The notes under the pieces are model-generated. The model had not been told where the DNA came from. It saw only the letters and a list, made by a program, of their open reading frames with translations, and made no database searches. From positions 1 to 43,007 of the forward strand of contig DCHB01000065.1 in the NCBI GenBank assembly GCA_002314685.1: a stretch of 43,007 nucleotides of DNA, given 5' to 3'. The translations under genes and the position numbers were made by a program. Numbering within the stretch: the stretch's first letter is position 1; every line of letters begins with the position of its first letter. Below are positions 26,143-34,430 of the stretch, in pieces. The DNA comes from Clostridiales bacterium UBA1763 (GTDB taxonomy: Bacteria > Bacillota > Clostridia > Oscillospirales > Oscillospiraceae).

Positions 26143-26973
26143 ATGAGCAAGGCTGATGAAATTTTTATCGCTAACTGCAGGGATATACTTGAAAACGGCT
26201 ATTGGGACACCGACCTGCCCGTAAGACCCCGTTGGGACGACGGTGCGAGTGCCCACACCGTTAAAAAATTCGGCATCGTAAACCGCTATAATCTTGCCGA
26301 GGAGTTTCCCATTATCACTATCCGCCGCACCTATTGGAAGTCCGCAATCGACGAGCTTCTGTGGATATGGCAAAAGAAGAGCAACGATGTGCACGAGCTT
26401 GGATCGCACGTCTGGGACGCTTGGGCTGACGAAAACGGCACAATCGGTAAGGCATACGGATATCAGCTCGGAGTTAAGCATCACTATCCCGAGGGCGATA
26501 TGGACCAGGTTGATCGCGTGCTGTTCGACCTTAAGAACAACCCCTCCTCGCGCCGCATTATGACCAATCTCTACAATCACGCAGACCTCAGTGAGATGGC
26601 ACTCTACCCCTGCGCCTACTCCATGACCTTCAATGTCACGGGGAACAAGCTCAACGCAATATTAAATCAGCGCTCGCAGGATATGATGACCGCAAACAAC
26701 TGGAACGTTGTGCAGTATGCCGCGCTGACCTGCATGATGGCGCAGGTTTCGGGACTTGAGCCCGGCGAGTTCATGCACGTCATCGCAGATGCGCACATTT
26801 ACGACCGCCACATTCCGCTTGTCGAGGAAATTCTCGCAAACAAGCCGACCGAGGCACCGAAGTTCATCATTGACCCGACTGTTGACGATTTCTACAAATT
26901 CACCGTTGACAGCTTCAAGATGGAGGGCTATGAGCCGAGCGCATTCAAGACTAAAATCCCCGTTGCCGTGTGA
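26143..26973 (+). CDS. thyA: Thymidylate synthase
   Basis: 276 residues. Catalytic cysteine in ALYPCAYSMTFNV, preceded by the RRIMTNLYNH arginine region and followed by LNQRSQDMMTANNWNVVQYA, with folate/dUMP contacts HVIADAHIYDRH. It methylates dUMP to dTMP and turns methylene-THF into dihydrofolate, which the next gene recycles. GAGGTGA lies upstream of ATG 26143. folA starts 8 nt after the stop. Confidence 0.97.
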   Translation: MSKADEIFIANCRDILENGYWDTDLPVRPRWDDGASAHTVKKFGIVNRYNLAEEFPIITIRRTYWKSAIDELLWIWQKKSNDVHELGSHVWDAWADENGTIGKAYGYQLGVKHHYPEGDMDQVDRVLFDLKNNPSSRRIMTNLYNHADLSEMALYPCAYSMTFNVTGNKLNAILNQRSQDMMTANNWNVVQYAALTCMMAQVSGLEPGEFMHVIADAHIYDRHIPLVEEILANKPTEAPKFIIDPTVDDFYKFTVDSFKMEGYEPSAFKTKIPVAV

Positions 26974-26981
26974 GGTGCAAA

Positions 26982-27458
26982 ATGGACGCAATAGTTGCAG
27001 TTTATTCCGATTGGGGCATTGGCTCGAGGGGCACTCAGCCCGTCGTGCTCAAGGCCGACCGCGCGCAGTTTAAGCGCGTTACAGACGGCAAAACCGTCAT
27101 AGTCGGCAGACGCACCCTCGGCGATTTTCCGAACGGCAAGCCGCTTAAAAACCGCCGCAACATTGTTGTAACGAGGCAGAACATTTCAATCGAGGGTGCC
27201 GAGGTTGCGCACTCGGTTGAGGAGGCTGTCGCACTCTGCGGAGAGGATGAAGGCATCGTAATCGGCGGCGCGACCGTTTACCGCGATTTCTTCCCCCTGC
27301 TTGACCGCGTTTTTGTAACAAAAATTGAGCTTTGCCCCGAGTCCGACAGATATTTCCCCGACCTCGACAGCCTTGAGGATTGGTGTCTTACCGACGCGGG
27401 CGAGGCTATGACGGAGGACGGCATTGAATACCGCTTTGCCGTTTACGAAAGGAAGTAA
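26982..27458 (+). CDS. folA: Dihydrofolate reductase
   Basis: 158 residues, normal length. MDAIVAVYSDWGIGSRG carries the N-terminal substrate loop, GKTVIVGRRTLGDFP the NADPH-binding turn and GIVIGGATVYRDFFPLLDRV the GG-x-x-x-Y block. It reduces dihydrofolate made by ThyA. AGGTG lies before ATG 26982; an in-frame GTG at 26970 overlaps the thyA stop and was rejected. Confidence 0.95.
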   Translation: MDAIVAVYSDWGIGSRGTQPVVLKADRAQFKRVTDGKTVIVGRRTLGDFPNGKPLKNRRNIVVTRQNISIEGAEVAHSVEEAVALCGEDEGIVIGGATVYRDFFPLLDRVFVTKIELCPESDRYFPDLDSLEDWCLTDAGEAMTEDGIEYRFAVYERK

Positions 27459-27462
27459 GGCG

Positions 27463-28050
27463 ATGAAAAAGGCAATATGCTTTGCGCTTGCTTTGTGCTC
27501 CTGCCTGCTTGTCGGCTGTAACAAGGACGATGCCGAGGATGCAAAGCAGGTTGAGACCGTTGTGCTCGCAAAAAGTGCCTGCTACGAGATTTCCATGCTC
27601 AACGACGACGACGGCACAAAGTACAGCTACACCGTTCTGACGCAGGACGGAGAGACGCTCGAGAGTGCTCTATGCGCTAAAAAGCCCGAGGTCAAGCCGC
27701 TTAACGATGACCTCATCGGCATCCGCTTCTACACCTCGTCGAGCACCTTCTGCCGCTACTACGACGTTAAAAACGGGCGGGTTTCCGACTCGTATTTCGG
27801 CGCCTTCTGGGATAACGGCACACTGCTTGCATACAACGACTACGAAAGCTCATCAAAGCTTGTCGTGCGCGACATTTTCGACGCTGACGGCTATTATGCG
27901 GAGTACGAAATAGACAGCGACGCAATGGAGCTTATAGTCAAATCCGCCGAAGAAAATGAGGACAGCACCGAGCTTTGCGTAACCTACACCCTCGGTGAAA
28001 GCGGCTGGGAGCAAACAGCCCGAATCCCGCTTGTTGAAAACGAAGAATAA
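27463..28050 (+). CDS. Predicted lipoprotein of unknown function
   Basis: 195 residues. MKKAICFALALCSCLLVGCN is a lipoprotein signal with lipobox LVGC, so the mature protein would be membrane-anchored after cleavage by LspA. The rest is acidic and beta-rich, with no domain I recognise (blocks YSYTVLTQDGE, SDSYFGAFWDNGTLLAYN). It starts 4 nt after folA and is probably in the same transcript, but no link to folate metabolism is visible. Confidence 0.75.
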   Translation: MKKAICFALALCSCLLVGCNKDDAEDAKQVETVVLAKSACYEISMLNDDDGTKYSYTVLTQDGETLESALCAKKPEVKPLNDDLIGIRFYTSSSTFCRYYDVKNGRVSDSYFGAFWDNGTLLAYNDYESSSKLVVRDIFDADGYYAEYEIDSDAMELIVKSAEENEDSTELCVTYTLGESGWEQTARIPLVENEE

Positions 28051-28059
28051 ATTTTTCCA

Positions 28060-28089
28060 TTGACATATTCCAAATAATATGCGTATAAT
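28060..28089 (+). promoter_or_regulatory. Strong promoter of the 28.1 kb small RNA
   Basis: Consensus TTGACA (28060-28065), 18-nt spacer, TATAAT (28084-28089). It begins 10 nt after the lipoprotein gene stop. Confidence 0.85.
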
Positions 28090-28095
28090 AAACAC

Positions 28096-28263
28096 GAGGG
28101 ATGTTTTATCCTGCCTTTGAAGCAGAGGCTTTGTTGGAAAGTGTCTGTGGAGGCTCTTACAGGGTTGTGTGGTTTCCTGGCGCCAACTTAGGCTTATGCC
28201 GAAAATAAAAACACTCGATTTTAACGACTAATCGCCTCGTCTTCTATGTCGGGGCGATTTTTC
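28096..28263 (+). ncRNA. Structured small RNA, possibly 6S RNA
   Basis: About 165 nt with its own consensus promoter and terminator and no good open frame. The ends pair (CGAGGGATGTTTTAT near 28095 with ATAAAAACACTCG near 28205-28217). A central rod is possible: GGAAA...TTTCC with inner CTGT...ACAG, plus small hairpins CTGC/GCAG and GGC-TTAT-GCC. Length, isolated transcription, the long closed rod with an internal bubble and the GATGT near the 5' end fit 6S RNA, the RNA-polymerase decoy. I recognise the layout, not a decisive sequence motif, so another small RNA class remains possible. Confidence 0.55.
28230..28263 (+). terminator. Terminator of the small RNA
   Basis: AATCGCCTCG (28230-28239) pairs with CGGGGCGATT (28250-28259), then TTTTTC. 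It lies just before the next gene. Confidence 0.85.
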
Positions 28264-28283
28264 GGTTTATGTGAGACAGATAT

Positions 28284-28835
28284 ATGAAAGCAATAGGAAG
28301 AACTATCGAAATATTTGAATATTTACGAAAAAAGAAGTTCGTAATATCCATTGAAGACGGTACTCAAATTTACCTTTCGTTTTTTCCTGAGCACTATCAC
28401 CATTTGGTGGGCTATCAGCATTTAACCGACCTTTCCGATATTTGTAATCCTCAGAACAAGCAAAAATTCTACAATGATGTAAAAAAACATCGAATTAGTA
28501 ATGAATATGTTGAAAGCAGTGTAAAGTATTCGGAGATTGAAGAGCGTGTCGAAAGCTTTGACTCGATTTTAGATATTCTTTCCCCCGGAGAGGGCAAAAT
28601 AATAGTAGAGTTTGATAAAACTAAACTAAATTCAAGTATTATTGCAAAATTTTATCTATACAAAAGGGTCGGAAATTCACTGTTAGGCGAACCTGTCTTC
28701 TACAACATTCTTTTTTTGGGCTACAATGAAACAAAGCGGGCTTATTACCCCGCAACCTATATAGTAGAACATTCAACCAGATACATAGTAAATCAAAAGC
28801 TTTTAGACTGCACTATAACCGTTCTTGATAAATAA
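28284..28835 (+). CDS. PBECR4-like nuclease-domain protein, putative
   Basis: 183 residues, clearly more AT-rich than its neighbours. The pattern FFPEHYHHLVGYQHLTDL, NKQKFYNDVKKHRIS, VKYSEIEERVESFDSIL resembles the PBECR4 domain (barnase-EndoU-ColicinE5/RelE-like nuclease superfamily, found in phages and mobile elements). The HHL cluster would be catalytic. I assign this from pattern memory only. The ribosome site is poor and no promoter is seen between it and the small-RNA terminator, so readthrough may express it. No antitoxin-like partner is adjacent. Base composition and position suggest recent transfer. Confidence 0.55.
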   Translation: MKAIGRTIEIFEYLRKKKFVISIEDGTQIYLSFFPEHYHHLVGYQHLTDLSDICNPQNKQKFYNDVKKHRISNEYVESSVKYSEIEERVESFDSILDILSPGEGKIIVEFDKTKLNSSIIAKFYLYKRVGNSLLGEPVFYNILFLGYNETKRAYYPATYIVEHSTRYIVNQKLLDCTITVLDK

Positions 28836-28840
28836 ACAGG

Positions 28841-28873
28841 AAAACCACTGATTTTTCAATCGGTGGTTTTTTC
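28841..28873 (+). terminator. Intrinsic terminator after the PBECR4-like gene
   Basis: AAAACCACTGATT pairs with AATCGGTGGTTTT and runs into TTTTTT; repeat family C follows at once. Confidence 0.85.
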
Positions 28874-29057
28874 AATTTCGGTTAAACGCTTTATCTAATC
28901 TATTTTGCCGATTCCCGACCGGTGTGATGAGTGATGAGTGATGAGTGATGAGTGAATAGTTTTTCTTAAACATCAAACTTCCTCACTCTTAGTTCATCAC
29001 TCATAGTTCTTCACTCGCAAAGCGGGCTCATTTCGCTTGCGCTCCATTCACCCCTAC
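28874..29057 (+). repeat. Repeat mosaic 3: family C, heptamers, REP-A
   Basis: Family C (28874-28923, CGGTTAAACGCTTTATCTAA) starts at the preceding T tract. GAGTGAT heptamers run 28924-28955, and opposite-sense TCACTC heptamers lie at 28983-29016. REP-A occupies 29024-29057 (GGGCTCATT...CCCCTAC). No gene is visible. Confidence 0.75.
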
Positions 29058-29298
29058 GGGTGCAGACTAAGACAAAAAAACCGTGCAAGTTTGCACCGCG
29101 GTAGCCTGTAAAGATGTGCGTGGCTGAAGTGAATAGAAAACCGCCGCAGGTGCATCGGGGGAATACCAAGTAAAGACTTTGCGGCGGAAATAGTGTGCTC
29201 AGGGGATTCCAAAGGGTTCTCCCTTTGGTCGCGTTTCTTTTGCAACTTTTCTTTGGCGAACACAAAGAAAAGTCGAAGAAATTACAGCTGCAGTAAAT
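29058..29298 (-). repeat. Repeat D copy 2, inverted relative to copy 1
   Basis: Begins GGGTGCAGACTAAGAC directly at the end of a REP-A and ends near CAGCTGCAGTAAATTC. It is the reverse complement of 24205-24447 with scattered differences, and the CTTTTCTTTG hairpin is conserved (29250-29275). Confidence 0.8.
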
Positions 29299-29345
29299 TC
29301 AGCAAAGAAATTTCCGCTTTCTTAAACGTTCTTCACTCGTTTTGC

Positions 29346-29469
29346 GGGCTCATTTCGCTATCGCTCCATTCACCCCTACGGGCGTTGGATTAAGTCTGTA
29401 CCGTTCACTCATCACTCATCACTCATCGTTCTTCACTCAACTATTCACTCATCACTCATCGTTCTTCAC
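29346..29469 (+). repeat. Repeat mosaic 4: REP-A plus heptamer array
   Basis: REP-A at 29346-29379 (GGGCTCATTTCGCTATCGCT, then CCCCTAC), spacer GTTGGATTAAGTCTGTACCG, then TCACTCA heptamers to 29469, ending at the terminator of the PpiC-type gene. Confidence 0.75.
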
Positions 29470-29508
29470 TAAAAAACAGGTGTCACGAAATGTGACACCT
29501 GTTTTTTA
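29470..29508. terminator. Intrinsic terminator of the PpiC-type lipoprotein gene
   Basis: AAAAAACAGGTGTCAC, loop GAAAT, GTGACACCTGTTTTTT. It is symmetric and works on the minus strand for the gene at 29513-30643. Confidence 0.9.
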
Positions 29509-29512
29509 TTTA

Positions 29513-30643
29513 TCACTTTGCCGAGTACTCTGTCCACGGGGTGAAGTGGAAGCCGTCGTCATCGAAGAACTGCGTGAAATCGAAGCTCTGATAGCTGAGG
29601 CTGAATTTTGCGTAGCTGTTTATATCCCACGAATCCATGCTGCTGTCAAATTCCTCGGATGCCGCCATCTGACCGAGGGTGTAGCCGTAGGAGTTTGAAA
29701 TGTCAACATCGCTGTAAACGGTGGGCACGCGCATTATGATGTGGTAGCCGTAATCCGACTCGACAACATCGGAGACCTCGTAGTTTTTGAGTGCCTGAGT
29801 GGTTGTGGTGTATTCCTCAACCATGGTGCCCTCGGTGAAGCAGTAGCCGTTGGGATAAGAGGTCTTGCCCGGGGCCTCGCTGTACTCATCCATAAGCTCG
29901 AAGAAGCGCTCACTGCGCTCGGTGTCATCCTCTATTGCCTGAAGCTCCTTGCAGAGCTTTTCAGCGTTTGCCTTCTTTGCGGCAAGCTCATCATCGGACA
30001 GCTCCTCCTGAGTTGTGTTGCCGTCCTCGTCCTCAACGGTCTCATAGTTGAGGAACAGGATGTGTGCGCTGGTCATATATCCGTTGTTCTCGATATACTT
30101 GTTCAGAACCTCATCGCTTACCTTTTCGCCCGTCTCGCCGTAGGTCGCGGTGAACATATTGTTGAGAATGTAGTTTATCTGGCTGAGGGATTTGAAGGTT
30201 GCGAGAGTCAGACCCTGCTCGTTGAGAGCCTCTGCAAACGCGGCATCGGGATCGTCGCTTTCGCTGTAATTTTCCTTAATAGACTCTATGTTCGAGTCGA
30301 TTTCGGCGAGCTGTTCCTCGGTGGGGGATGCGTTCATTGCCTTGCCCTTGCTTACGATGAGGCAGCCCTGAGCCGCATTGAACAGAGCCTCCTGAATGCA
30401 CCATTCGGCATTGGTTATGCTCTTATCGTAAATGCAGGCGCCGTCCCAATCAACAGCGGAGCCCGTGCTCGAGGAATAGTAGCTTTCAAGCGTTGATGAT
30501 GCCGAGTAGAGATAGTACATAAATTCATCCCATGAGACGTTTACTCCTTCAACGCTCATGACGGCATCCTTATCCGTGCTGCAGCCTGCAAGACAGCCGA
30601 GGCACAGTACGAGTGCGAGTATTACCGCGACAGTTTTTTTCAT
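29513..30643 (-). CDS. PpiC/PrsA-type peptidyl-prolyl isomerase lipoprotein
   Basis: 376 residues. MKKTVAVILALVLCLGCLAGC is a lipoprotein signal with lipobox LAGC (shown whole it is 21 residues, so read it as ending CLAGC). A SurA-N-like helical region is followed by a parvulin-type domain: SAHILFLNYE, YSEAPGKTSYPNGYCF and SDVVESDYGYHIIMRV. Such proteins help exported proteins fold outside the membrane. ATG 30643 was chosen because TTGGAG lies about 9 nt upstream. It follows mfd but has its own promoter. Confidence 0.88.
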   Translation of the reverse strand: MKKTVAVILALVLCLGCLAGCSTDKDAVMSVEGVNVSWDEFMYYLYSASSTLESYYSSSTGSAVDWDGACIYDKSITNAEWCIQEALFNAAQGCLIVSKGKAMNASPTEEQLAEIDSNIESIKENYSESDDPDAAFAEALNEQGLTLATFKSLSQINYILNNMFTATYGETGEKVSDEVLNKYIENNGYMTSAHILFLNYETVEDEDGNTTQEELSDDELAAKKANAEKLCKELQAIEDDTERSERFFELMDEYSEAPGKTSYPNGYCFTEGTMVEEYTTTTQALKNYEVSDVVESDYGYHIIMRVPTVYSDVDISNSYGYTLGQMAASEEFDSSMDSWDINSYAKFSLSYQSFDFTQFFDDDGFHFTPWTEYSAK

Positions 30644-30677
30644 TGATTTTTTCTCCAATCTATTATCGGTTATAGAC

Positions 30678-30706
30678 ATTTTAATACTTTCCGTATGTTT
30701 CGTAAA
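30678..30706 (-). promoter_or_regulatory. Promoter of the PpiC-type lipoprotein gene
   Basis: Minus-strand TTTACG (30701-30706), 17-nt spacer, TAAAAT (30678-30683), 35 nt upstream of the ATG. Confidence 0.5.
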
Positions 30707-30730
30707 GTGAATTTTTTATAAATTTTCGGC

Positions 30731-33700
30731 TTATTCCGCCCAGGCGGCTACAAAGCGTCTCGCCTCGTCAACACTGCGCATTTTCGACTGTATTTTTACG
30801 CTCACGCAGGGCTTTGCGCCCGCCTCAACCTTTAGCTTACCCTTATACTCGGGCTTTGCATACAGTCTCGACACCTTTTCCATATCGAAATTCTCAAGCG
30901 TGAAGCGCAGAGTGCCGTTTTTCTGCTCAATATCGCTGATGCCTGCTCTGCCTGCCTCACCTCGCAGAAGTGCGACATGGATAAGCGCGTTTACGGAGCT
31001 CGGAGGATCGCCGAAGCGGTCTATAATCTCGTCGGTCAGATCGTCCGCCTCCTCCTCTGTGCGAATGAGGGCAATGCGGCGGTAAATGTCCATGCGCTGT
31101 TCGGCTGAGGCTATGTAATTTTCGGGAATATTCGCGCTGACTGCAAGGTCTGCCGAGCAATCCGCACGGTGCTCAACCGCGATACCGCGCTCGGTTAAAA
31201 CCGCCTCGTTTAACAGCTTCATATACATATCGTAGCCGACATCTATCATGTGTCCCGACTGCTCTGCGCCGAGAAGATTTCCCGCACCGCGTATCTCGAG
31301 GTCACGCATTGCAATCTTGAAGCCCGAGCCGAATTCCGCAAACTCACGAATTGCCGTGAGCCTCTTTTCCGCAATCTCGGTCAGCACCTTGTCCTGCCTG
31401 AAGGTCAGATACGCCGAGGCACGGCGCGTTGAGCGTCCTACTCTGCCGCGAATCTGATGCAGCTGTGCAAGCCCCATTTTGTCCGCGTCCTCGATTATGA
31501 GCGTGTTGACATTCGGAATGTCGATGCCCGTTTCTATTATCGTCGTGCAGACAAGCACCTGCACCTTACCCGCGGCGACCTCCTCCATGACCGAGGCAAG
31601 CTGTTCCTTGTCCATCTGTCCGTGAGCAACGCCGACTGTTATCTCTCCGCCGAGCATATCGCGTATTTTAACCGCGGTGCGCTCTATATTGTCAATGCGG
31701 TTGTGCAGATAATACACCTGCCCGCCGCGCTGAATTTCACGGCTTATTGCGTCCGTGAGGACCGACCAGTCGTGCTCCATTACGAAGGTCTGCACGGGCA
31801 GTCTGTCCTGCGGGGGCTCGTCAATCGACGACATATCGCGTATGCCCGACAGTGCCATGTTGAGCGTTCTCGGAATGGGTGTTGCCGACAGCGTGAGCAC
31901 GTCAACTCCGCGTGACATCTCCTTTATGTGCTCCTTGTGGGAAACTCCGAAGCGCTGCTCCTCATCGACTATCAAAAGCCCTAAATTCTTGAATTTTACG
32001 TCCTTCTGCAAAAGCCTGTGCGTGCCTATAACGAGGTCGCATTTGCCCGTGCGAAGGTCCTCGAGCGTCTTATTTATCTGTGCTGTTGTCTTGAAGCGGC
32101 TTAACACTCCGACCTCTACGGGAAAGCCGAAAAATCGCTGTACCGCCGTCTGATAGTGCTGTTGAGCAAGCACGGTTGTCGGCACTAATATCGCCGCCTG
32201 CTTATTGTCTAAAATGCACTTCATGACGGCGCGCAGTGCGACCTCTGTTTTGCCGTAGCCGACATCACCGCACAGCAGTCTGTCCATGGGCACGCTCGAC
32301 TGCATATCCGCCTTTATCTCGCTCACGCATCTTAACTGGTCGTCAGTCTCCGTGTAGCCGAAATTATCCTCAAACTCAGTCTGCCATGCGCTGTCCTCGG
32401 AGAAGGCGTAGCCCGGCACTCTCGCACGCTCTGCGTACAGCTCAATGAGCTCCTTTGCGAGCTTTTTTGTTGCCGCCTTTGCGCGACTGCGGGTTTTTGT
32501 CCACTCCGCACCGCCCATTTTCGACAGCTTTACCTTTGCATCCTCGCCCGCACCGAGATATTTCGTCACCATATCAAGCTGTGTTGCGGGTACATACAGG
32601 CTGTCGGTGCCCGCGTAGCAGATTTTTATATAGTCCTTCTCGAAGCCGTCAACCTTCATCTTGTGGATGCCCGCAAAGCGTCCTATACCGTGCACCTCAT
32701 GCACAACATAGTCGCCCGCGGAAAGGTCCGCGTAGGAGTTTATTCTCTGCTGATTTGTCGGCGCCTTTTTGCTTCTCTTGTCCCTATGCTCACGCACTCG
32801 GATGAGCTGACTGTCGCTTATTACGGCAAGCTTTACGGCGGGATATTCCATGCCCGCGGACATAGCTCCGATGCTTATAAAGCACTCGCCGCACTCGGGC
32901 ATCTTTTCGAGCCTTTCAAAAAGTCTCGCCTTAATGCCGTTATCCTTAAAATATCTCTGCAATACATCTGCACGCCGCATATCACCCGCAAGCACAACAA
33001 CGCGGCTTCCGTTTTTAAGATACACCGACACATCCTCTGCGGCGGTTTTGACAGAGCCCGCATAGCTCGGAAGCTGCTTTGCGGCAATCGAGCACAGGGT
33101 TTTCGGCTCAAGCGGGTAACGCCCCACAGTGAAGGCATCCGCCATATAGACGGGGAAATCCGAAAGCCTGCGCATAAGCTCGTCAAACGGCAGATAAAAC
33201 GACTGCGCCGTCAGTGCAAGCATACCCTTTTTCATGAGGGCGGATATATCCTCGGAAAGCTGCTTTGTATATCCTTTCGCTCTGTCTGCACAGCGCGGCG
33301 GCTGGTCGAAAAACACGAGACTCTCCGTCGGTATGTAATCTACTCCGTATGCGCTTTCATACAGCACGGGCAGATACCTGTCGAGGTCCTCAAGCTTTAT
33401 TCCGTTTTCTATTTTCTCGCAGTCCGAGCAAAGCGTTTCATGCAGGGCACTAAGCTGTGCCGAGGCAGATTTCCTGCCGCATTTCTGCGCCATTGCTTTA
33501 AGTCTTTCGCACACACCGACTGCGCCGCCGTCTGCAAGCGATACAAGCGACTCCGCCGCAGGCAGAATACAGCACTCGGCTATTGCCTCGGTGCGTCGCT
33601 GAGTGCGCACATCGAAAAAGCCCATTGAATCGACATCGTCACCCCAGAACTCAATTCTGACGGGCTGGGCGTAAATCGGCGAGAAGAAATCGAGTATTCC

Positions 33701-34231
33701 TCCGCGGCGTGCATACTGACCGACACCCTCGACCTGCTCGGTGCGCTCATAGCCGCACATAATAAGCTTTTTTTCAAGCTCCTCGAGCGGACATTCGCCG
33801 CCGTCCTTAATTCTGAAGCCCGCTTTTTTGAGTCTGTCGGGCGGTACAGTGCGCTGAAGGAGTGCGGAGACCGTTGACACGGTGACGGGTGCATTCTCGC
33901 CGCACAGCGCATTTAAGACATTTATACGCGCCTGTTCTGACTGACGCGAGGCGGCAAGCGTCGGATAGAAGGTAAAATCGCGCGAATACAGAAGCTCGGG
34001 CTTTACGTCGGTCATTGCCTCAAAGTCACGCGCAAAGCTGTCCGCCGACGCCTCATCGGGGCAGATAACGAACAGCGGCATACCGAGCCTTTCATACAGT
34101 GCCGCGGCTAAATTTACCCTGTGCACCGATGACAAGCCGGAAATGAGCGCAGGAAGTCCTCCACTCTCCATAAGCTCGGGGAGGGTGGCTGCCTGCGGGT
34201 TTTCGAATATTTGCCTGTTTAATAATTTCAT
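30731..34231 (-). CDS. mfd: Transcription-repair coupling factor
   Basis: About 1166 residues. An N-terminal UvrB-like region (GGILDFFSPIYAQPVRIEFW) is followed by the RNA-polymerase interaction domain (YVVHEVHGIGRFAGI) and the RecG-like motor with LLCGDVGYGKTEVALRA, DEEQRFGV and SATPIPRTLNMAL, then a C-terminal TRCF domain. It removes stalled RNA polymerase and recruits UvrA. ATG 34231 has GAGG 8 nt upstream; the longer frame to 34315 runs through the promoter. It is divergent from dnaA, where rpmH often lies in Firmicutes. Confidence 0.97.
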   Translation of the reverse strand: MKLLNRQIFENPQAATLPELMESGGLPALISGLSSVHRVNLAAALYERLGMPLFVICPDEASADSFARDFEAMTDVKPELLYSRDFTFYPTLAASRQSEQARINVLNALCGENAPVTVSTVSALLQRTVPPDRLKKAGFRIKDGGECPLEELEKKLIMCGYERTEQVEGVGQYARRGGILDFFSPIYAQPVRIEFWGDDVDSMGFFDVRTQRRTEAIAECCILPAAESLVSLADGGAVGVCERLKAMAQKCGRKSASAQLSALHETLCSDCEKIENGIKLEDLDRYLPVLYESAYGVDYIPTESLVFFDQPPRCADRAKGYTKQLSEDISALMKKGMLALTAQSFYLPFDELMRRLSDFPVYMADAFTVGRYPLEPKTLCSIAAKQLPSYAGSVKTAAEDVSVYLKNGSRVVVLAGDMRRADVLQRYFKDNGIKARLFERLEKMPECGECFISIGAMSAGMEYPAVKLAVISDSQLIRVREHRDKRSKKAPTNQQRINSYADLSAGDYVVHEVHGIGRFAGIHKMKVDGFEKDYIKICYAGTDSLYVPATQLDMVTKYLGAGEDAKVKLSKMGGAEWTKTRSRAKAATKKLAKELIELYAERARVPGYAFSEDSAWQTEFEDNFGYTETDDQLRCVSEIKADMQSSVPMDRLLCGDVGYGKTEVALRAVMKCILDNKQAAILVPTTVLAQQHYQTAVQRFFGFPVEVGVLSRFKTTAQINKTLEDLRTGKCDLVIGTHRLLQKDVKFKNLGLLIVDEEQRFGVSHKEHIKEMSRGVDVLTLSATPIPRTLNMALSGIRDMSSIDEPPQDRLPVQTFVMEHDWSVLTDAISREIQRGGQVYYLHNRIDNIERTAVKIRDMLGGEITVGVAHGQMDKEQLASVMEEVAAGKVQVLVCTTIIETGIDIPNVNTLIIEDADKMGLAQLHQIRGRVGRSTRRASAYLTFRQDKVLTEIAEKRLTAIREFAEFGSGFKIAMRDLEIRGAGNLLGAEQSGHMIDVGYDMYMKLLNEAVLTERGIAVEHRADCSADLAVSANIPENYIASAEQRMDIYRRIALIRTEEEADDLTDEIIDRFGDPPSSVNALIHVALLRGEAGRAGISDIEQKNGTLRFTLENFDMEKVSRLYAKPEYKGKLKVEAGAKPCVSVKIQSKMRSVDEARRFVAAWAE

Positions 34232-34250
34232 GGTTTTTCCTCGGTATTTG

Positions 34251-34279
34251 ATTATACCTTTTTTGTTTTCATACTGCAA
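34251..34279 (-). promoter_or_regulatory. Promoter of mfd
   Basis: Minus-strand TTGCAG (34274-34279), 17-nt spacer, TATAAT (34251-34256). Confidence 0.6.
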
Positions 34280-34346
34280 GAAGCGTTTTTTGATAAAAAT
34301 GTCGAAAAAGCGCAAAATTATATACTATATTTAATATATATATCTA

Positions 34347-34375
34347 TTGCAAGTTGCGGATATTTTTGCTATAAT
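34347..34375 (+). promoter_or_regulatory. Promoter of dnaA
   Basis: TTGCAA (34347-34352), 17-nt spacer, TATAAT (34370-34375). The stretch just upstream is very AT-rich; no consensus DnaA box was found here. Confidence 0.75.
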
Positions 34376-34430
34376 GAGTTAGTTAATCAAGATGGGGAAA
34401 ATTTGCTTTTATACAGGAGTGCTTAAATAT

